Assembly (NCBI RefSeq): GCF_027319265.1
Contig: NZ_DAHVNP010000030.1
Span: forward strand, 16,342-80,341
Source of the DNA: Ferrimicrobium sp.
Lineage (GTDB): Bacteria > Actinomycetota > Acidimicrobiia > Acidimicrobiales > Acidimicrobiaceae
Length of the DNA stretch: 64,000 nucleotides
Direction of reading: 5' to 3'
Part shown: piece by piece, positions 34,726-44,251 of the stretch
How the letters are laid out: every line of letters starts with the position of its first letter
Numbering within the stretch: the first letter of the stretch is position 1
The notes under the pieces: model-generated
Database searches by the model: none
The model's input: only the letters and a program-made list of their open reading frames with translations
Told to the model about the DNA's origin: nothing
Made by a program: the position numbers and the translations under genes

Positions 34726-36804
34726 TTACGTTAGCTCAACGTTCGTGCATGCGGCGATGAGGAAGGCTTGCACCAGCGCCTCATTCTCATAGACCTCCGT
34801 GCGTTTGGAGGCGCCCATATGCCCGGCCTCCTCCTCGACTTTAAGAGCGACATTGGTCATCGGGGAGAGTTGACGGAGTTTGGCGACATATTTAGTCGGT
34901 TCCCAATAGGAGACCCGAGAGTCATTCAGGCCTGTAGTGACCAGAAGGTCCGGATACGGTTCGGCTCGCAGATTATCGTAGGGGCTATACGAGGCCATCA
35001 ATGCCTCGATTGCCAGCGATTCGGTGGGGTTGCCCCACTCTTCCCATTCGGTGATGGTGAGTGGAAGATCGGGGTCTGATATGGTCGTCAAGCAGTCGAC
35101 GAACGGGACTTCAAGGACCGCAGCGCGAAAGCGACGCGGATCGAGGTTGAGCACCGCCCCTACCATGAGCCCACCTGCACTGGCACCGCGAAGACAGAGC
35201 ATGTTCGGGTCAGTGACTCCACGACTGATGAGCCAGTTGCTCGCAGCGAGTAGGTCATGAAAGCCTTGGGTTTTGCGCTCGAGGCGTCCCTCATCGTGCC
35301 ATTTGCGACCGAGTTCACCGCCGCCTCGCACATGAGCAATCGCATAGGCAAATCCGCGATCGAGAAGGGAGAGCCGCATGGTTGAAAAACTCGGATCGAT
35401 GGGTTCGCCATAGGCGCCGTAACTGTACAGCAGCGTTGGGACCGGCAGCATGACATCTCGACGGTGGATAACCGTCACAGGGATCTGGGTTCCATCGTCG
35501 CTCGGCGCGTAGCCACGATACGTCAGATAGTTGGCAAGGTCGACGTCGCCAACTACTCGCTGTTGCCACAGGGTGGTCCGCTCGAGCGAAGCGAGGTCAA
35601 TCTCGTGCAAGGTCGCTGGCAGTCCAAGCGAGGTCTCTTCGATCCTGATCGTGGTGGCAGTGGGGTCGGCATTGCCAAGCAGTATCGATGTAATGGCAGC
35701 GTCGTCTACTGACAGTTCGATACCAGCGCTCTCTGGTGCTCGATCAAAGGCGACATAGGTCAGCTTTGTTCGGTCTTGTGAGCGTAGTTGCAACACTAGT
35801 CCCAGCGAGGTCGCCTCAAAGCTCTCAAGGCGGTCTTCAACCGGTAGGTCGAAGAAGGGTTGCCATGGGGTCTGTGGGGTTTGTGCTGAGAAGAGACGGT
35901 ACTCTTCGCCCTCGTGAGCGGCCATGAGGTAGAACGTCCCATTGATGTGGTCTAAGTGATACTCAAGCCCCTGTTCACGAGGTCGAAAGCAGGTGGGCGC
36001 ACCAAGATCGCCCGAGGCCGGCAAGAGCCAGTACTCGCTGGTGATTGCACTTGCTGATGAGATCACCAGCAGTTCTCTATCCTTAGTACGGCCGACATCG
36101 AGGTAGAAGCGTTGATCCTTTTCATGCATGAGCAGCTGATCGTTGGCCGGGCGAGAGCCAAGTGGGTGCAAGAGGACGGTGTCTGGTCGCATGGCTTCGT
36201 CAGGACGAGTGTAGAGCAACTGGGTCGCATCGTTGGTGAAGACAAAACCGTACGATGTGCCGGGAATCTCTTCATGGACGTTGATCACGCCATCGGTCAG
36301 TTGCCCAATACGCAGGGTGTAGCGCTCCTCTCCCGTGAAGTCGACACCATAGGCAATCGTGTGGTCGTCATCAGCGATGGCGATACCGCTGATGCCGAGA
36401 AAATCATGACCCTCGGCCACTGCGTTCTCGTCGAGCACCGTCTCGATATGGGTGTCGCCGATTCTGCGCCGGAGATGAATCGGGTAGTCGCGATCTGGTT
36501 CTATTCTGGTGAAGTACTCAAAGGCGCCGCGACGCATCGGGTAGCTCTCATCTGGTTCAGGGATACGGGTGCGAAACTCCCGTACCAGTTCATCTCGTGA
36601 TGTGAGCAAGGTTCCGGTTAGCCGATCCATGAAGTCTCGCTCCTGCTCAAGATAGGCGGCCGTGGCTGGGTTGTCGAGGTTACGCAGTTCGTAGAACGGG
36701 TCCTCACGCAGGATGGAACGGCCTTGGAGGGTGCGTTGGAGGCCTCGCGGCGGAGTTGGAGTTGGTAAGGCGCGTGCAAAAAGCTGCTGAGACAGATATG
36801 GCAT
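34726..36804 (-). CDS. Oligopeptidase B-like S9A serine peptidase
   Basis: A protein of about 692 residues. The N-terminal beta-propeller half (PPRGLQRTL...DPFYELRNLDNPATAAYLEQE) is followed by an alpha/beta-hydrolase domain. Catalytic residues are Ser in CLRGASAGGLMVG (about 540), Asp in TGLNDSRVSYWEP and His in EEAGHMGASKR. S9A enzymes cleave short peptides after basic residues. The frame is open to 36864, but TACACT (36817-36812) is followed after 7 nt by ATG 36804, so that leaderless start is preferred. Divergent from sufB. Confidence 0.9.
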   Translation of the reverse strand: MPYLSQQLFARALPTPTPPRGLQRTLQGRSILREDPFYELRNLDNPATAAYLEQERDFMDRLTGTLLTSRDELVREFRTRIPEPDESYPMRRGAFEYFTRIEPDRDYPIHLRRRIGDTHIETVLDENAVAEGHDFLGISGIAIADDDHTIAYGVDFTGEERYTLRIGQLTDGVINVHEEIPGTSYGFVFTNDATQLLYTRPDEAMRPDTVLLHPLGSRPANDQLLMHEKDQRFYLDVGRTKDRELLVISSASAITSEYWLLPASGDLGAPTCFRPREQGLEYHLDHINGTFYLMAAHEGEEYRLFSAQTPQTPWQPFFDLPVEDRLESFEATSLGLVLQLRSQDRTKLTYVAFDRAPESAGIELSVDDAAITSILLGNADPTATTIRIEETSLGLPATLHEIDLASLERTTLWQQRVVGDVDLANYLTYRGYAPSDDGTQIPVTVIHRRDVMLPVPTLLYSYGAYGEPIDPSFSTMRLSLLDRGFAYAIAHVRGGGELGRKWHDEGRLERKTQGFHDLLAASNWLISRGVTDPNMLCLRGASAGGLMVGAVLNLDPRRFRAAVLEVPFVDCLTTISDPDLPLTITEWEEWGNPTESLAIEALMASYSPYDNLRAEPYPDLLVTTGLNDSRVSYWEPTKYVAKLRQLSPMTNVALKVEEEAGHMGASKRTEVYENEALVQAFLIAACTNVELT

Positions 36805-36811
36805 GATGCTC

Positions 36812-36817
36812 AGTGTA
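36812..36817 (-). promoter_or_regulatory. -10 element of leaderless oligopeptidase gene
   Basis: TACACT on the minus strand, then GAGCATC (7 nt), then ATG 36804. No Shine-Dalgarno. Confidence 0.45.
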
Positions 36818-36845
36818 GACCGGTAGTGGCGATGCGCAGAGTTGT

Positions 36846-36870
36846 TACTATGGAGGTAGTGCAAATCACT
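36846..36870 (+). promoter_or_regulatory. sufB promoter with inverted repeat at +1
   Basis: TACTAT (36846-36851) is a good -10. The inverted repeat AGTG-N5-CACT (36858-36870, AGTGCAAATCACT) begins 6 nt after it, over the expected transcription start. A short palindrome at this place would suit a repressor of the Rrf2 type (SufR/IscR), which commonly controls suf genes. The site is short and no such regulator gene is in the window. Confidence 0.35.
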
Positions 36871-36923
36871 CGTACGACTCGGTTGGGGGTGATGGTGCCA
36901 AACAGATGCGTGAAGGAGTAGCG

Positions 36924-38324
36924 ATGGCCTCGGTAGAACTTGATCTGGGACGATACAAACTCGGTTGGTCTGACGTCGAGGATTATGTATTTAAGCCTAA
37001 GAAGGGACTCTCCAGAGAGATCGTGGAGGAGATGTCGAGAATCAAGGGCGAGCCTGATTGGATGCGAGCATTTCGATTGAAGGCCCTTGACCACTTCATG
37101 CGTAGGCCGATGGCTCCCTGGTTTGCGGTCAACATGCCTGATTTAGACTTTGATGACATTTACTATTACGTGAAACCCACCGACCACCAGGTAGATAACT
37201 GGGATGCGCTTCCCGAAAATATGAAGAACACATGGGATAAACTGGGTATCCCTGAGGCCGAGCGGAAGTACCTCGGCGGCGTTACCGCACAGTATGAGTC
37301 GGAGGTCGTTTACCACCGCAACCGGGATGACCTAGCCAAGCTTGGTGTCCTCTTCACCGATATGGATACCGCCTTGCGCGAGTACCCCGAGATCGTTAAG
37401 CAGTATTTCGGTACGGTGATTCCGCCCAATGACAACAAATTTGCCGCATTGAACTCTGCGGTCTGGTCAGGGGGATCCTTCATCTACGTGCCCAAGGGTG
37501 TGAAGCTTGACATGCCTCTGCAGGCGTACTTCCGGATCAACTCAGAGAATATGGGCCAGTTTGAGCGGACATTGATCATTGCCGATGAGGGCTCGCAGGT
37601 GCACTACATCGAGGGTTGTTCGGCACCGGTATATTCGACTGATTCATTGCACTCCGCGGTGGTTGAGTTGATTGCAAAGCCGGGTGCTCGTATCACCTAT
37701 ACGACGATCCAGAACTGGTCATCAAACGTCTATAACCTGGTGACGAAGAGAGCTCGTGCCGAAGCTGAGGCGCGAGTGGAATGGATCGATGGCAACATCG
37801 GCTCTCGCTTGACGATGAAGTATCCTTCGGTCTATCTCATGGGGCCAAAAGCATCCGGAGAGGTCCTCTCGGTGGCGTATGCCGGAGCGGGACAACACCA
37901 AGATGCAGGGGCCAAAATGATCCATGCTGCGCCGGAGACGACCTCGACGATCGTCTCTAAGTCCATCTCAAAAGATGGAGGGACTGCGACCTATCGCGGA
38001 CTTGTACACATGGAAGAGGGGGCGAAGAACTCACGATCCTTTGTGCGCTGTGACGCATTGCTTCTGGATGATAACTCTATCTCCGAGACGAAGCCATATA
38101 TGGAGATTGGTGAGCGTAACGCATGGATTGGTCACGAGGCGACGGTCTCGAAGGTGGGTGAGGATCAGCTCTTCTACTTGATGAGCCGAGGTCTGTCAGA
38201 GGCTCAAGCCATGAGCCTGATCGTGAACGGGTTCATCGAGCCGGTGACGCGCACACTGCCGATGGAGTATGCGGTTGAATGGTCAAGGCTGATCGAGCTG
38301 CAGATGGATGGTTCGATCGGCTGA
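36924..38324 (+). CDS. sufB: Fe-S cluster assembly scaffold protein SufB
   Basis: A 466-residue SufB, the scaffold on which SufBCD assembles Fe-S clusters. The N terminus [20 protein letters not shown], the beta-helix core ([31 protein letters not shown]), the [19 protein letters not shown] region and the C-terminal [23 protein letters not shown] are characteristic. The frame begins at 36906, but GAAGGAG lies 6 nt before ATG 36924, so this is the start. sufB is monocistronic here, with its own hairpin terminator, about 6 kb from sufD. Confidence 0.97.
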   Translation: MASVELDLGRYKLGWSDVEDYVFKPKKGLSREIVEEMSRIKGEPDWMRAFRLKALDHFMRRPMAPWFAVNMPDLDFDDIYYYVKPTDHQVDNWDALPENMKNTWDKLGIPEAERKYLGGVTAQYESEVVYHRNRDDLAKLGVLFTDMDTALREYPEIVKQYFGTVIPPNDNKFAALNSAVWSGGSFIYVPKGVKLDMPLQAYFRINSENMGQFERTLIIADEGSQVHYIEGCSAPVYSTDSLHSAVVELIAKPGARITYTTIQNWSSNVYNLVTKRARAEAEARVEWIDGNIGSRLTMKYPSVYLMGPKASGEVLSVAYAGAGQHQDAGAKMIHAAPETTSTIVSKSISKDGGTATYRGLVHMEEGAKNSRSFVRCDALLLDDNSISETKPYMEIGERNAWIGHEATVSKVGEDQLFYLMSRGLSEAQAMSLIVNGFIEPVTRTLPMEYAVEWSRLIELQMDGSIG

Positions 38325-38667
38325 TATGCCGTTGCTCGGCCTTGGTTGAGATGACGTAATGTGCGGTGATACGATCGCATGGAGCAGATCCTTCATAGCG
38401 ATCGATCACCGATCGGTTGGCGTCGCTGTTAGTCAGCGACGCTTTCTCGTCTCCATGGCACTCATGAAGGGTGGAGTGGCACACAAAAGCCTGGGTAGAT
38501 TGTGCTGGGCGATGCATCAAGCGAGTTGAGGCGTGCTCGCTATTACCACAACCTGGGGTGCGTAGCGGCAGCATGACGAACTAGCCTTTGTCGACATCCC
38601 TCGAAAGAAGGATGTGTCTCCCTCGAAAGGATGGAGCTGGGCCACCTGTAACGATGGGGACGTGCGT
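38325..38667. other. Intergenic region after sufB
   Basis: About 340 bp. It contains the sufB terminator and, near 38595-38630, two close copies of a CCCTCGAAA motif flanked by GGATG that can fold as GACATCC...GGATGTG. No supported gene. Confidence 0.4.
38420..38446 (+). terminator. Rho-independent terminator of sufB
   Basis: A 9-bp GC-rich stem, GCGTCGCTG and CAGCGACGC, with a 5-nt loop, is followed by TTTCTCG. It lies about 95 bp after the sufB stop and confirms sufB as a separate transcription unit. Confidence 0.7.
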
Positions 38668-38838
38668 CTAGCTCGTGCGATCTCTCGTCGAGTACTTATA
38701 GCCAAGCCAACCTCCCGCGGCAGCACCGACGACGAGGCCGATCGGTCCTGCGAGCATCGTTCCAAGAACAGCGACCACTGCCCCGGCGCCCACCGTCTTG
38801 CCTACCAAGGCTGGCCCACGATTCGAATAGCTGCTCAC
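38668..38838 (-). CDS. Small glycine-zipper membrane protein
   Basis: A protein of about 56 residues. After a short polar N terminus it has a hydrophobic glycine-rich stretch (VGAGAVVAVLGTML..PIGLVVGAAAGGWLG) with G-x3-G spacing, as in glycine-zipper membrane proteins, and ends in a basic tail KYSTRDRTS. GTG 38838 is preceded by AAAGGTGA with 4-5 nt spacing, which supports translation. An in-frame TTG at 38853 is the alternative. Function unknown. Confidence 0.55.
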   Translation of the reverse strand: MSSYSNRGPALVGKTVGAGAVVAVLGTMLAGPIGLVVGAAAGGWLGYKYSTRDRTS

Positions 38839-38997
38839 GGCGTCACCTTTCAAGAACTCTGTTATCGGTTATGCTACTAGTGTTGCTGGAGCGAGACAAC
38901 CTTGTGGTTGCGGGCTTCTTCAGCAAAGCCGCCTGGTTCGACCCCGCGCTGTGGTGGCACCATGTGCCATGGTTCTGGCTCGATGGTTGGACGGGGT

Positions 38998-40635
38998 TCA
39001 TTCCGCTTTAGAGTGCCGTTCTCTGCGAGAGGAGATCTTCCAGCGGGGCGTCAGTCTCGCGGTCGCCTCGTTGGTTGCCTGGCGATTCTTGAGGTCAGGG
39101 ATGGTATCGGCGGCATCCATCTCGAGCATCGGAAGGTCAACTCCAAAACAACTGCCCCGACCGAGACCAGGGCTGGCGACCCAGGCGGTACCTCCGTGGG
39201 CATGAGTGATGGCGGCAACGAGGGAGAGTCCAAGTCCAGCTCCACCGCGCGCGCGAGAGCGCGATTCGTCCGATCGGTAGAACCGTTCGAAGACGCGTTC
39301 TAGTTGTTGTCCGTCGAGTCCGGGTCCAGAGTCACAGACGGTGAGCCGTACCATGGCGTCCCACTCGAGGAGTGCGATGTTTTCGTCAACACTACCGAAC
39401 AGATCTGATATACCCTTCGCTGTACGGGCACCGGGGGGCGGCAAGGCACCCTTTGGAACCATCTCGACTCGCACCACAACGGTCGCTGTTGGAGGAGTGT
39501 GGGTGCGCACATTGGAGAGGAGGTTGGTGATCACCTGGGTAAGCCGATGTTGATCTCCGAGAACCAACGCTTCGTCTGGCGTTATCAGCTCGATGTTGCG
39601 ACCGGGTTCGACGGCCTTCGCGTCCATGACCGCAGCCTTCGCGAGCGCTGATAGATCAATAGGGGCCAGCGAGAGCGGTCGATTCTCGTCCATCCGGGCG
39701 AGCAGGAGCAAGTCTTCGATGAGCGCTGCCATGCGACTGGCCTCGGATTGAATGCGTTCCATGGCGACCGGTGTGTCGGTTGTTGGATCGAGGGCGCCGT
39801 CGAGGTAGAGTTCAGCGTAGCCCTTGATGCTGGTGAGCGGTGTGCGGAGCTCATGACTGACGTCTGCGATGAATTGACGCAGGCGGGTCTGTGAACTTTG
39901 GGAGTCGTTGTAAGCCTCTTGGAGTCGTTCTAGCATCGTGTTGAGCGTGCCAGCAAGACTAGCGATCTCCTGGGGACCATGATCATCGACGCGAGCCATC
40001 GAGTCGCCTGCAGTGATCTCGCGAGCCTGTGTTCGCATCCGCTCAAGTGGCTTGAGACCAATGCGAATGGAGAAGGCACCAGCGAGGCCAAGTGCCAGAA
40101 CAACCCCGAGCGAGACGAAGAGTTCGGCCAACTCAAGCCGGCGAAGTGTGCTTTGAACCGAGGTAAGGGGGATTGAGAGAACCATCGTTGCGCCGAGTGA
40201 TGGATCGCGAGCAGCGAGGACACGGTAGGCGTAGTCGGTTCCAGTGAGTTCGATCGTGATGGGGTGTCCGACAGGTATGTCGACACGTTGGTCTCCTGCC
40301 TTGCCGGAAGCGACGTTTGGCGGGGGTTCAGAGACTGAGTTTGAGAATTGGCCAACTACTGAGGTCCCATTTGAGAAGATCAGCTCACCATAACTCCCTT
40401 GTGGCAGAGAGACTAGACCGGTAAAGCTCGAATCGCCGTAGATGCTTGAGTGCAGGAGCTCACGGGCAGCGAGAGGGATATCGTTGGTCAACTGAGAGTC
40501 CACTCGTGCTACGAGGAATGACCTGAGTGCGGTTACCGTCGTGAAGTCGATTGCCAAAGTGCCGACGATCAGGGTGGTCAGCGCGATGAGCAGCAGTCGC
40601 GCCCTCAGGGAGAGAGTGGATCGCTTCGGTGACAC
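38998..40635 (-). CDS. Two-component sensor histidine kinase
   Basis: A 545-residue membrane kinase. TM1 (about 11-33), an extracytoplasmic sensor domain, TM2 (about 165-187), a HAMP linker (KPLERMRTQAREITAGDSMARV), HisKA with the phospho-acceptor His in ADVSHELRTPLTSIKGYAELY (about 260), then HATPase with N box ITNLLSNVRTHT, DSGPGLDGQQ and GAGLGLSLVAAI. The response regulator lies 17 nt upstream, so they form one operon. Signal unknown. An adjacent HtrA protease gene suggests envelope stress, but this is only context. Confidence 0.93.
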   Translation of the reverse strand: MSPKRSTLSLRARLLLIALTTLIVGTLAIDFTTVTALRSFLVARVDSQLTNDIPLAARELLHSSIYGDSSFTGLVSLPQGSYGELIFSNGTSVVGQFSNSVSEPPPNVASGKAGDQRVDIPVGHPITIELTGTDYAYRVLAARDPSLGATMVLSIPLTSVQSTLRRLELAELFVSLGVVLALGLAGAFSIRIGLKPLERMRTQAREITAGDSMARVDDHGPQEIASLAGTLNTMLERLQEAYNDSQSSQTRLRQFIADVSHELRTPLTSIKGYAELYLDGALDPTTDTPVAMERIQSEASRMAALIEDLLLLARMDENRPLSLAPIDLSALAKAAVMDAKAVEPGRNIELITPDEALVLGDQHRLTQVITNLLSNVRTHTPPTATVVVRVEMVPKGALPPPGARTAKGISDLFGSVDENIALLEWDAMVRLTVCDSGPGLDGQQLERVFERFYRSDESRSRARGGAGLGLSLVAAITHAHGGTAWVASPGLGRGSCFGVDLPMLEMDAADTIPDLKNRQATNEATARLTPRWKISSRRERHSKAE

Positions 40636-40652
40636 AGCCCCTATCTCGCGCT

Positions 40653-41375
40653 TCAGGAGTTTTTGATCTCTGGGGCCCGCAGACTGTAGCCGACTCCACG
40701 GATCGTTTTGATGATCGGTGGTCCAAACTGGTCCAGTTTCTTGCGAAGATAACTGATGTAGGTCTCGACAATGTTGGCGTCGCCTCCGAAGTCGTACTCC
40801 CAGACATGGTCGAGAATCTGTGTCTTTGAGACAACCTTGTTGGCATTGAGCATGAGAAAACGCAGAAGTTTGAACTCGGTGGCGGTGAGTTCGACAAGTT
40901 CACCTGCCCGAAAAACTTCGTGTGTCTCATCGTCAAGCGTAAGGTCATGAAAAGTCTGCCGGGAGGATTCGGTTGTTGTCCCACCGCTGCGTCGTAGCAC
41001 CGCCTCAATGCGAGCCGTCAATTCGGCGAGCGAAAATGGTTTCGTGAGATAGTCGTCCGACCCCAAACGGAGTCCTTCAACACGATCCTCTACCGAGTCG
41101 CGAGCCGTTAAAAAGAGGATAGGTGTGTCATCACGTTCCTCGCGGAGTCGCTTGACGACCTGAAAGCCATCAAGTCCTGGCATCATGACGTCGAGCACGA
41201 TGACGTCAGGGCGAAAGGTCCTGGTAAGTTCTAGGGCTTCTCGACCAGAAGCTGCGACCCCAACATCGTAGCCCTCGAAGTTGAGCGCCATCTGGAGCAG
41301 TTCGGTGATTGGCAGCTCATCGTCTACCACCAATATCCGTTTGTCCTTGGATGGTCGGCCCTGTGGGGATGTCAT
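40653..41375 (-). CDS. OmpR-family response regulator
   Basis: A 240-residue regulator. The receiver domain has the acidic pocket VVDDE, the phospho-acceptor Asp in VIVLDVMMPGLDGF, and K in LTKPF. The C-terminal winged helix (VELTATEFKLLRFLMLNANKVVSKTQILDHVWEYDF...YISYLRKKLD..IKTIRGVGYSLR) is of OmpR/PhoB type. GAGGAG precedes ATG 41375. It is the first gene of an operon with the kinase at 38998. Confidence 0.95.
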   Translation of the reverse strand: MTSPQGRPSKDKRILVVDDELPITELLQMALNFEGYDVGVAASGREALELTRTFRPDVIVLDVMMPGLDGFQVVKRLREERDDTPILFLTARDSVEDRVEGLRLGSDDYLTKPFSLAELTARIEAVLRRSGGTTTESSRQTFHDLTLDDETHEVFRAGELVELTATEFKLLRFLMLNANKVVSKTQILDHVWEYDFGGDANIVETYISYLRKKLDQFGPPIIKTIRGVGYSLRAPEIKNS

Positions 41376-41462
41376 GACTCCTCATTTCTGTTGATTGTGG
41401 CTCTGCCTCTCGTATGCAGCCCGGTGAACACCGCTCGAGAAGGCAGGGGGTGGACGCCTAAG

Positions 41463-41514
41463 GCATAGACGATACCGCTCGTGCCGTCGGTGACACGAGC
41501 GGTATCGTCTATGC
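41463..41514. terminator. 21-bp perfect inverted repeat downstream of htrA
   Basis: The arms at 41463-41483 and 41494-41514 are exact reverse complements over 21 bp, with a 10-nt loop (41484-41493). It lies 29 nt after the htrA stop, upstream of the response regulator. There is no T-tract on either side, so it is an unusually long, stable hairpin. It probably terminates htrA or protects its 3' end. Confidence 0.6.
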
Positions 41515-41542
41515 GAGGTCTACCGAACCAAGAACCTCTCAT

Positions 41543-43129
41543 CTAGGCTGCCGGAGCGTTGCCAAGAGTAATCGTCATTGTCGAAGTCCCTGATTGTGAG
41601 AGCACCTTCAAGGTGACGGAGGTTCCAGGAGACTTTGACGTGACGTCGGTGACGAGTTCAGAGGCGTCCGTCACTGCCTTACCGTCGAATCCAATGATGA
41701 CATCACCCGATGTAAGTCCAGCGTTCGATGCGGGCGACCCAGGATAGATGTAGTCGATGAGCGCCCCCTGTTGATTGGTTGGATAACCGAGTTGGGCCGC
41801 AGCTTGTGCATTCATCGTCTGTATGCCGACGCCGAGAAATGCCTTTGTCGTGGTTGCGGTGCTCGAGGAACCTGAAGAAGCTTTGGTGTAGTAGCTCGGA
41901 TCCTTCAGGATATTCCTCACGACAGGAAGAACAGAATCTATCGATTCGGCAAAGCCTAGGTTTTGGGCGGGAGTCTGTGAGGTAGAGGAGATAATGGCGG
42001 TGTCCATTCCCACCACCTGTCCCGCTGCATTGACGAGCGGACCACCGGAGTTGCCTGGGTTGATTGGTGCATCCGTTTGAATCATCTGTGTAAGGTGTTC
42101 GCTCAAATTTTGATCCTGCGCAGTGATAGAACGGTTGAGCGCAGAGACGATGCCCTGCGTGACCGTAGGATCGCCCTGCAGCGCTAGCGCATTGCCGATT
42201 GCCACGACAGGATCACCTACCTGCAGTTGCCCAGAGTTGCCAAACTTGACGGTGGGTAAGCCTGACAGGCCCTCGATCTGAAGGACAGCAACGTCATGGG
42301 CAGGATCAGTTCCTACAATTTTGACCGGGTAGGACTTCGATTGGTTATAGAGCGTTGCCTGTATTGAGGTGGCCCCAGCGATAACATGGTTGTTGGTCAG
42401 CACAAGACCACTGGAGCTAAAGATCATCCCTGTTCCAGCGTCTTCAAACTGGCTCGTGCCTAGGAAGCCGTTGCTGGTTGAACCCTCTGCCGTGATATCA
42501 ACGACCGCAGGCTCAACTTTTGCCAGGATCTGAGGCACATTAAGACTTCCGTTACCATTTAACCCGGAGCCTTGAATAGCGGTAGGGGAAGCCGATGACT
42601 CAGAGATGACGACAGGTTTTGAGTTCGAGGTGCCGCTCAAGTGAACGACGGTGATGCTGGTGCCGACGGCTACCACTGCTGCCACCACCGCTGCGGTAAG
42701 GACCGTCAAGCCGGAGAAGCGCCGCTTGCTGAGTGCGCCTCGACGCTTGGCAGATCCCTTCTTTGTTGCACCTGACGTCGGTGTCGACGGTGGGGGTGAG
42801 GCCCAACTGGATGCATATTCATAGCCTCGATAGCCGGTACCCTCAGCAGAGGTCTGTCCGTAGGGATCAGTGTGCTCATGTTGGGACAAGTGATCATCGC
42901 TCGACGCCTCGGGCGCCGCCTCACTCGACCAACTCTCACCGGAGGCGAGGGTATCGCCAGCAGACCAGCCGTCACCGGAGGACCAGCCATCGCCCTGCAA
43001 GGTTGCATCGGGATCCTGTCCGCTGGGGGTCGAAGACATCTCCTCATCCTGCGGAGATGGGTTCGCCGCTTCGTCGCCTTCCGGCTCCGCCCCGGTGCCA
43101 TTCTCTGGGAAATCGCCGTCACTCATCAT
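41543..43129 (-). CDS. HtrA/DegP-like serine protease with PDZ domain
   Basis: A 528-residue S1C protease. A long acidic, Ser/Gly-rich cytoplasmic region (about 1-125; repeated GDGWSSGDGWSAGD) precedes a membrane helix (about 141-164), a trypsin-like domain with triad His248 (TNNHV), Asp279 (AHDVAVL) and Ser361 (PGNSGGP), and a C-terminal PDZ domain (about 430-525; FLGVGIQTM...GALIDYIYPGSPASNAGLTSGDVIIGFDG). It acts outside the membrane in protein quality control. GAAAGG precedes ATG 43129 (second ATG 43126). Confidence 0.95.
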   Translation of the reverse strand: MMSDGDFPENGTGAEPEGDEAANPSPQDEEMSSTPSGQDPDATLQGDGWSSGDGWSAGDTLASGESWSSEAAPEASSDDHLSQHEHTDPYGQTSAEGTGYRGYEYASSWASPPPSTPTSGATKKGSAKRRGALSKRRFSGLTVLTAAVVAAVVAVGTSITVVHLSGTSNSKPVVISESSASPTAIQGSGLNGNGSLNVPQILAKVEPAVVDITAEGSTSNGFLGTSQFEDAGTGMIFSSSGLVLTNNHVIAGATSIQATLYNQSKSYPVKIVGTDPAHDVAVLQIEGLSGLPTVKFGNSGQLQVGDPVVAIGNALALQGDPTVTQGIVSALNRSITAQDQNLSEHLTQMIQTDAPINPGNSGGPLVNAAGQVVGMDTAIISSTSQTPAQNLGFAESIDSVLPVVRNILKDPSYYTKASSGSSSTATTTKAFLGVGIQTMNAQAAAQLGYPTNQQGALIDYIYPGSPASNAGLTSGDVIIGFDGKAVTDASELVTDVTSKSPGTSVTLKVLSQSGTSTMTITLGNAPAA

Positions 43130-43359
43130 GCGTGCCTTTCTCTACCAATCTTCTTCGAGCGCTACCAACCGTGAGACTCATCGGTGTCAGCAACCTTTCA
43201 CCCGTCATTCTGGTGGCCTATGCTTTGAGAAACCTTAGGAACAGGTAGGAGCTTGGCTAAAGGCCAACAGCACTCCTGGATCCATGGTAGCGGTATGGGA
43301 CCACAGCCCAGTCTTAGGACCTTGGCGTGTCGATCATCCGAAGCAGACGTAGCGGTGTC

Positions 43360-44139
43360 TTAGTTGGCATGATAGTTGGGGGGCCGTCGCTCCTTCATGG
43401 CGGTCAGCGCCTCTCGCATGTCGTTCGATTGCATCAGCGCGACGTTGTAACTGGCAGCGAGTTCCAGGTGTTGTGCGAGCCCTTGCGTTCGTCGTTGGGC
43501 GAGCAGGCGTTTGGTCGCCTGAACGGCTAGGGGTGGATTAGCCTGAATCTGCTGGCCGAGCTCCATGATAGCTCGGTCCAGATCTTCGGTGGTATCCCAG
43601 ATCGAGTGCACGAGTCCGATTGTGTGTGCTTCGGCGGCGCCGACATCACGACCGGTGAAGGCCATCTCGGCGAGAACCGATTGAGGGAGTACCTCAGAGA
43701 GCAGGGTGAGAGATCCGAGATCGGCGACGATTCCAATGCGGACTTCGCGGAGCGAAAAGATTGCCGAACGCGTGGCCAAACGAAGGTCGCAAGCGGCGAT
43801 CAGATCGAGGCCGCCGCCGATACAGTAGCCGTTGACGGCAGCCAGCGTAGGTTTCTGGGCAGTCGCGAGGGCGACAAAGCCGAGTTGAAGTGGTCGTATG
43901 TCGTTGGTTGATTGGATGTTCTGCGACCCTGGCGCGAAGTCAGTGAGGTCAAGTCCTGCACTGAAGTGAGGACCGTTGGCGCGAATGACGATGACTCGTA
44001 CAGCGGTGTCCGCCTCAAGGATCTCGATCGCGCGTGGCAGTTCCGTGAAAAAGGCGGCGTTCATGGCGTTGAGTTTGGCGGGACGGTTGAGGACTAACGC
44101 CCCAATCCCATCGTTGATCTCGATCTCTAGGGTCTCCAT
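43360..44139 (-). CDS. Enoyl-CoA hydratase/isomerase family protein
   Basis: A 259-residue crotonase-fold protein. GALVLNRPAKLNAMN, HFSAGLDLTDF (oxyanion hole) and AAVNGYCIGGGLDLIAACDLRLAT are typical. In the second active-site segment, LREVRIGIVADLGSLTLL, there is Asp rather than the Glu expected of classical hydratases, which resembles dienoyl-CoA isomerases; specificity is therefore uncertain. AAAGGAG precedes ATG 44139. It is divergent from sufD. Confidence 0.88.
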   Translation of the reverse strand: METLEIEINDGIGALVLNRPAKLNAMNAAFFTELPRAIEILEADTAVRVIVIRANGPHFSAGLDLTDFAPGSQNIQSTNDIRPLQLGFVALATAQKPTLAAVNGYCIGGGLDLIAACDLRLATRSAIFSLREVRIGIVADLGSLTLLSEVLPQSVLAEMAFTGRDVGAAEAHTIGLVHSIWDTTEDLDRAIMELGQQIQANPPLAVQATKRLLAQRRTQGLAQHLELAASYNVALMQSNDMREALTAMKERRPPNYHAN

Positions 44140-44193
44140 GGCTCTCCTTTTGGTGGTGCATCGTGGACACTTCCTAGGTTATCACTATGATGG

Positions 44194-44220
44194 TAGGGTA
44201 AACTAGCACCTTGGCGGTGC
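44194..44220 (+). promoter_or_regulatory. sufD promoter with inverted repeat at +1
   Basis: TAGGGT (44194-44199) is a likely -10. It is followed after 6 nt by the inverted repeat GCACC-N5-GGTGC (44206-44220), at the expected transcription start. The same placement, but not the same sequence, is seen at sufB. Candidate operator. Confidence 0.35.
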
Positions 44221-44251
44221 GAAGGTGGCAAACAGTATCGAAGGAGATCGC

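Noticed and set aside
42733..43248. 171-codon plus-strand frame over the htrA 5' end
   Set aside because: Opposite strand of the disordered htrA N terminus; His/Arg/Ser-rich shadow.
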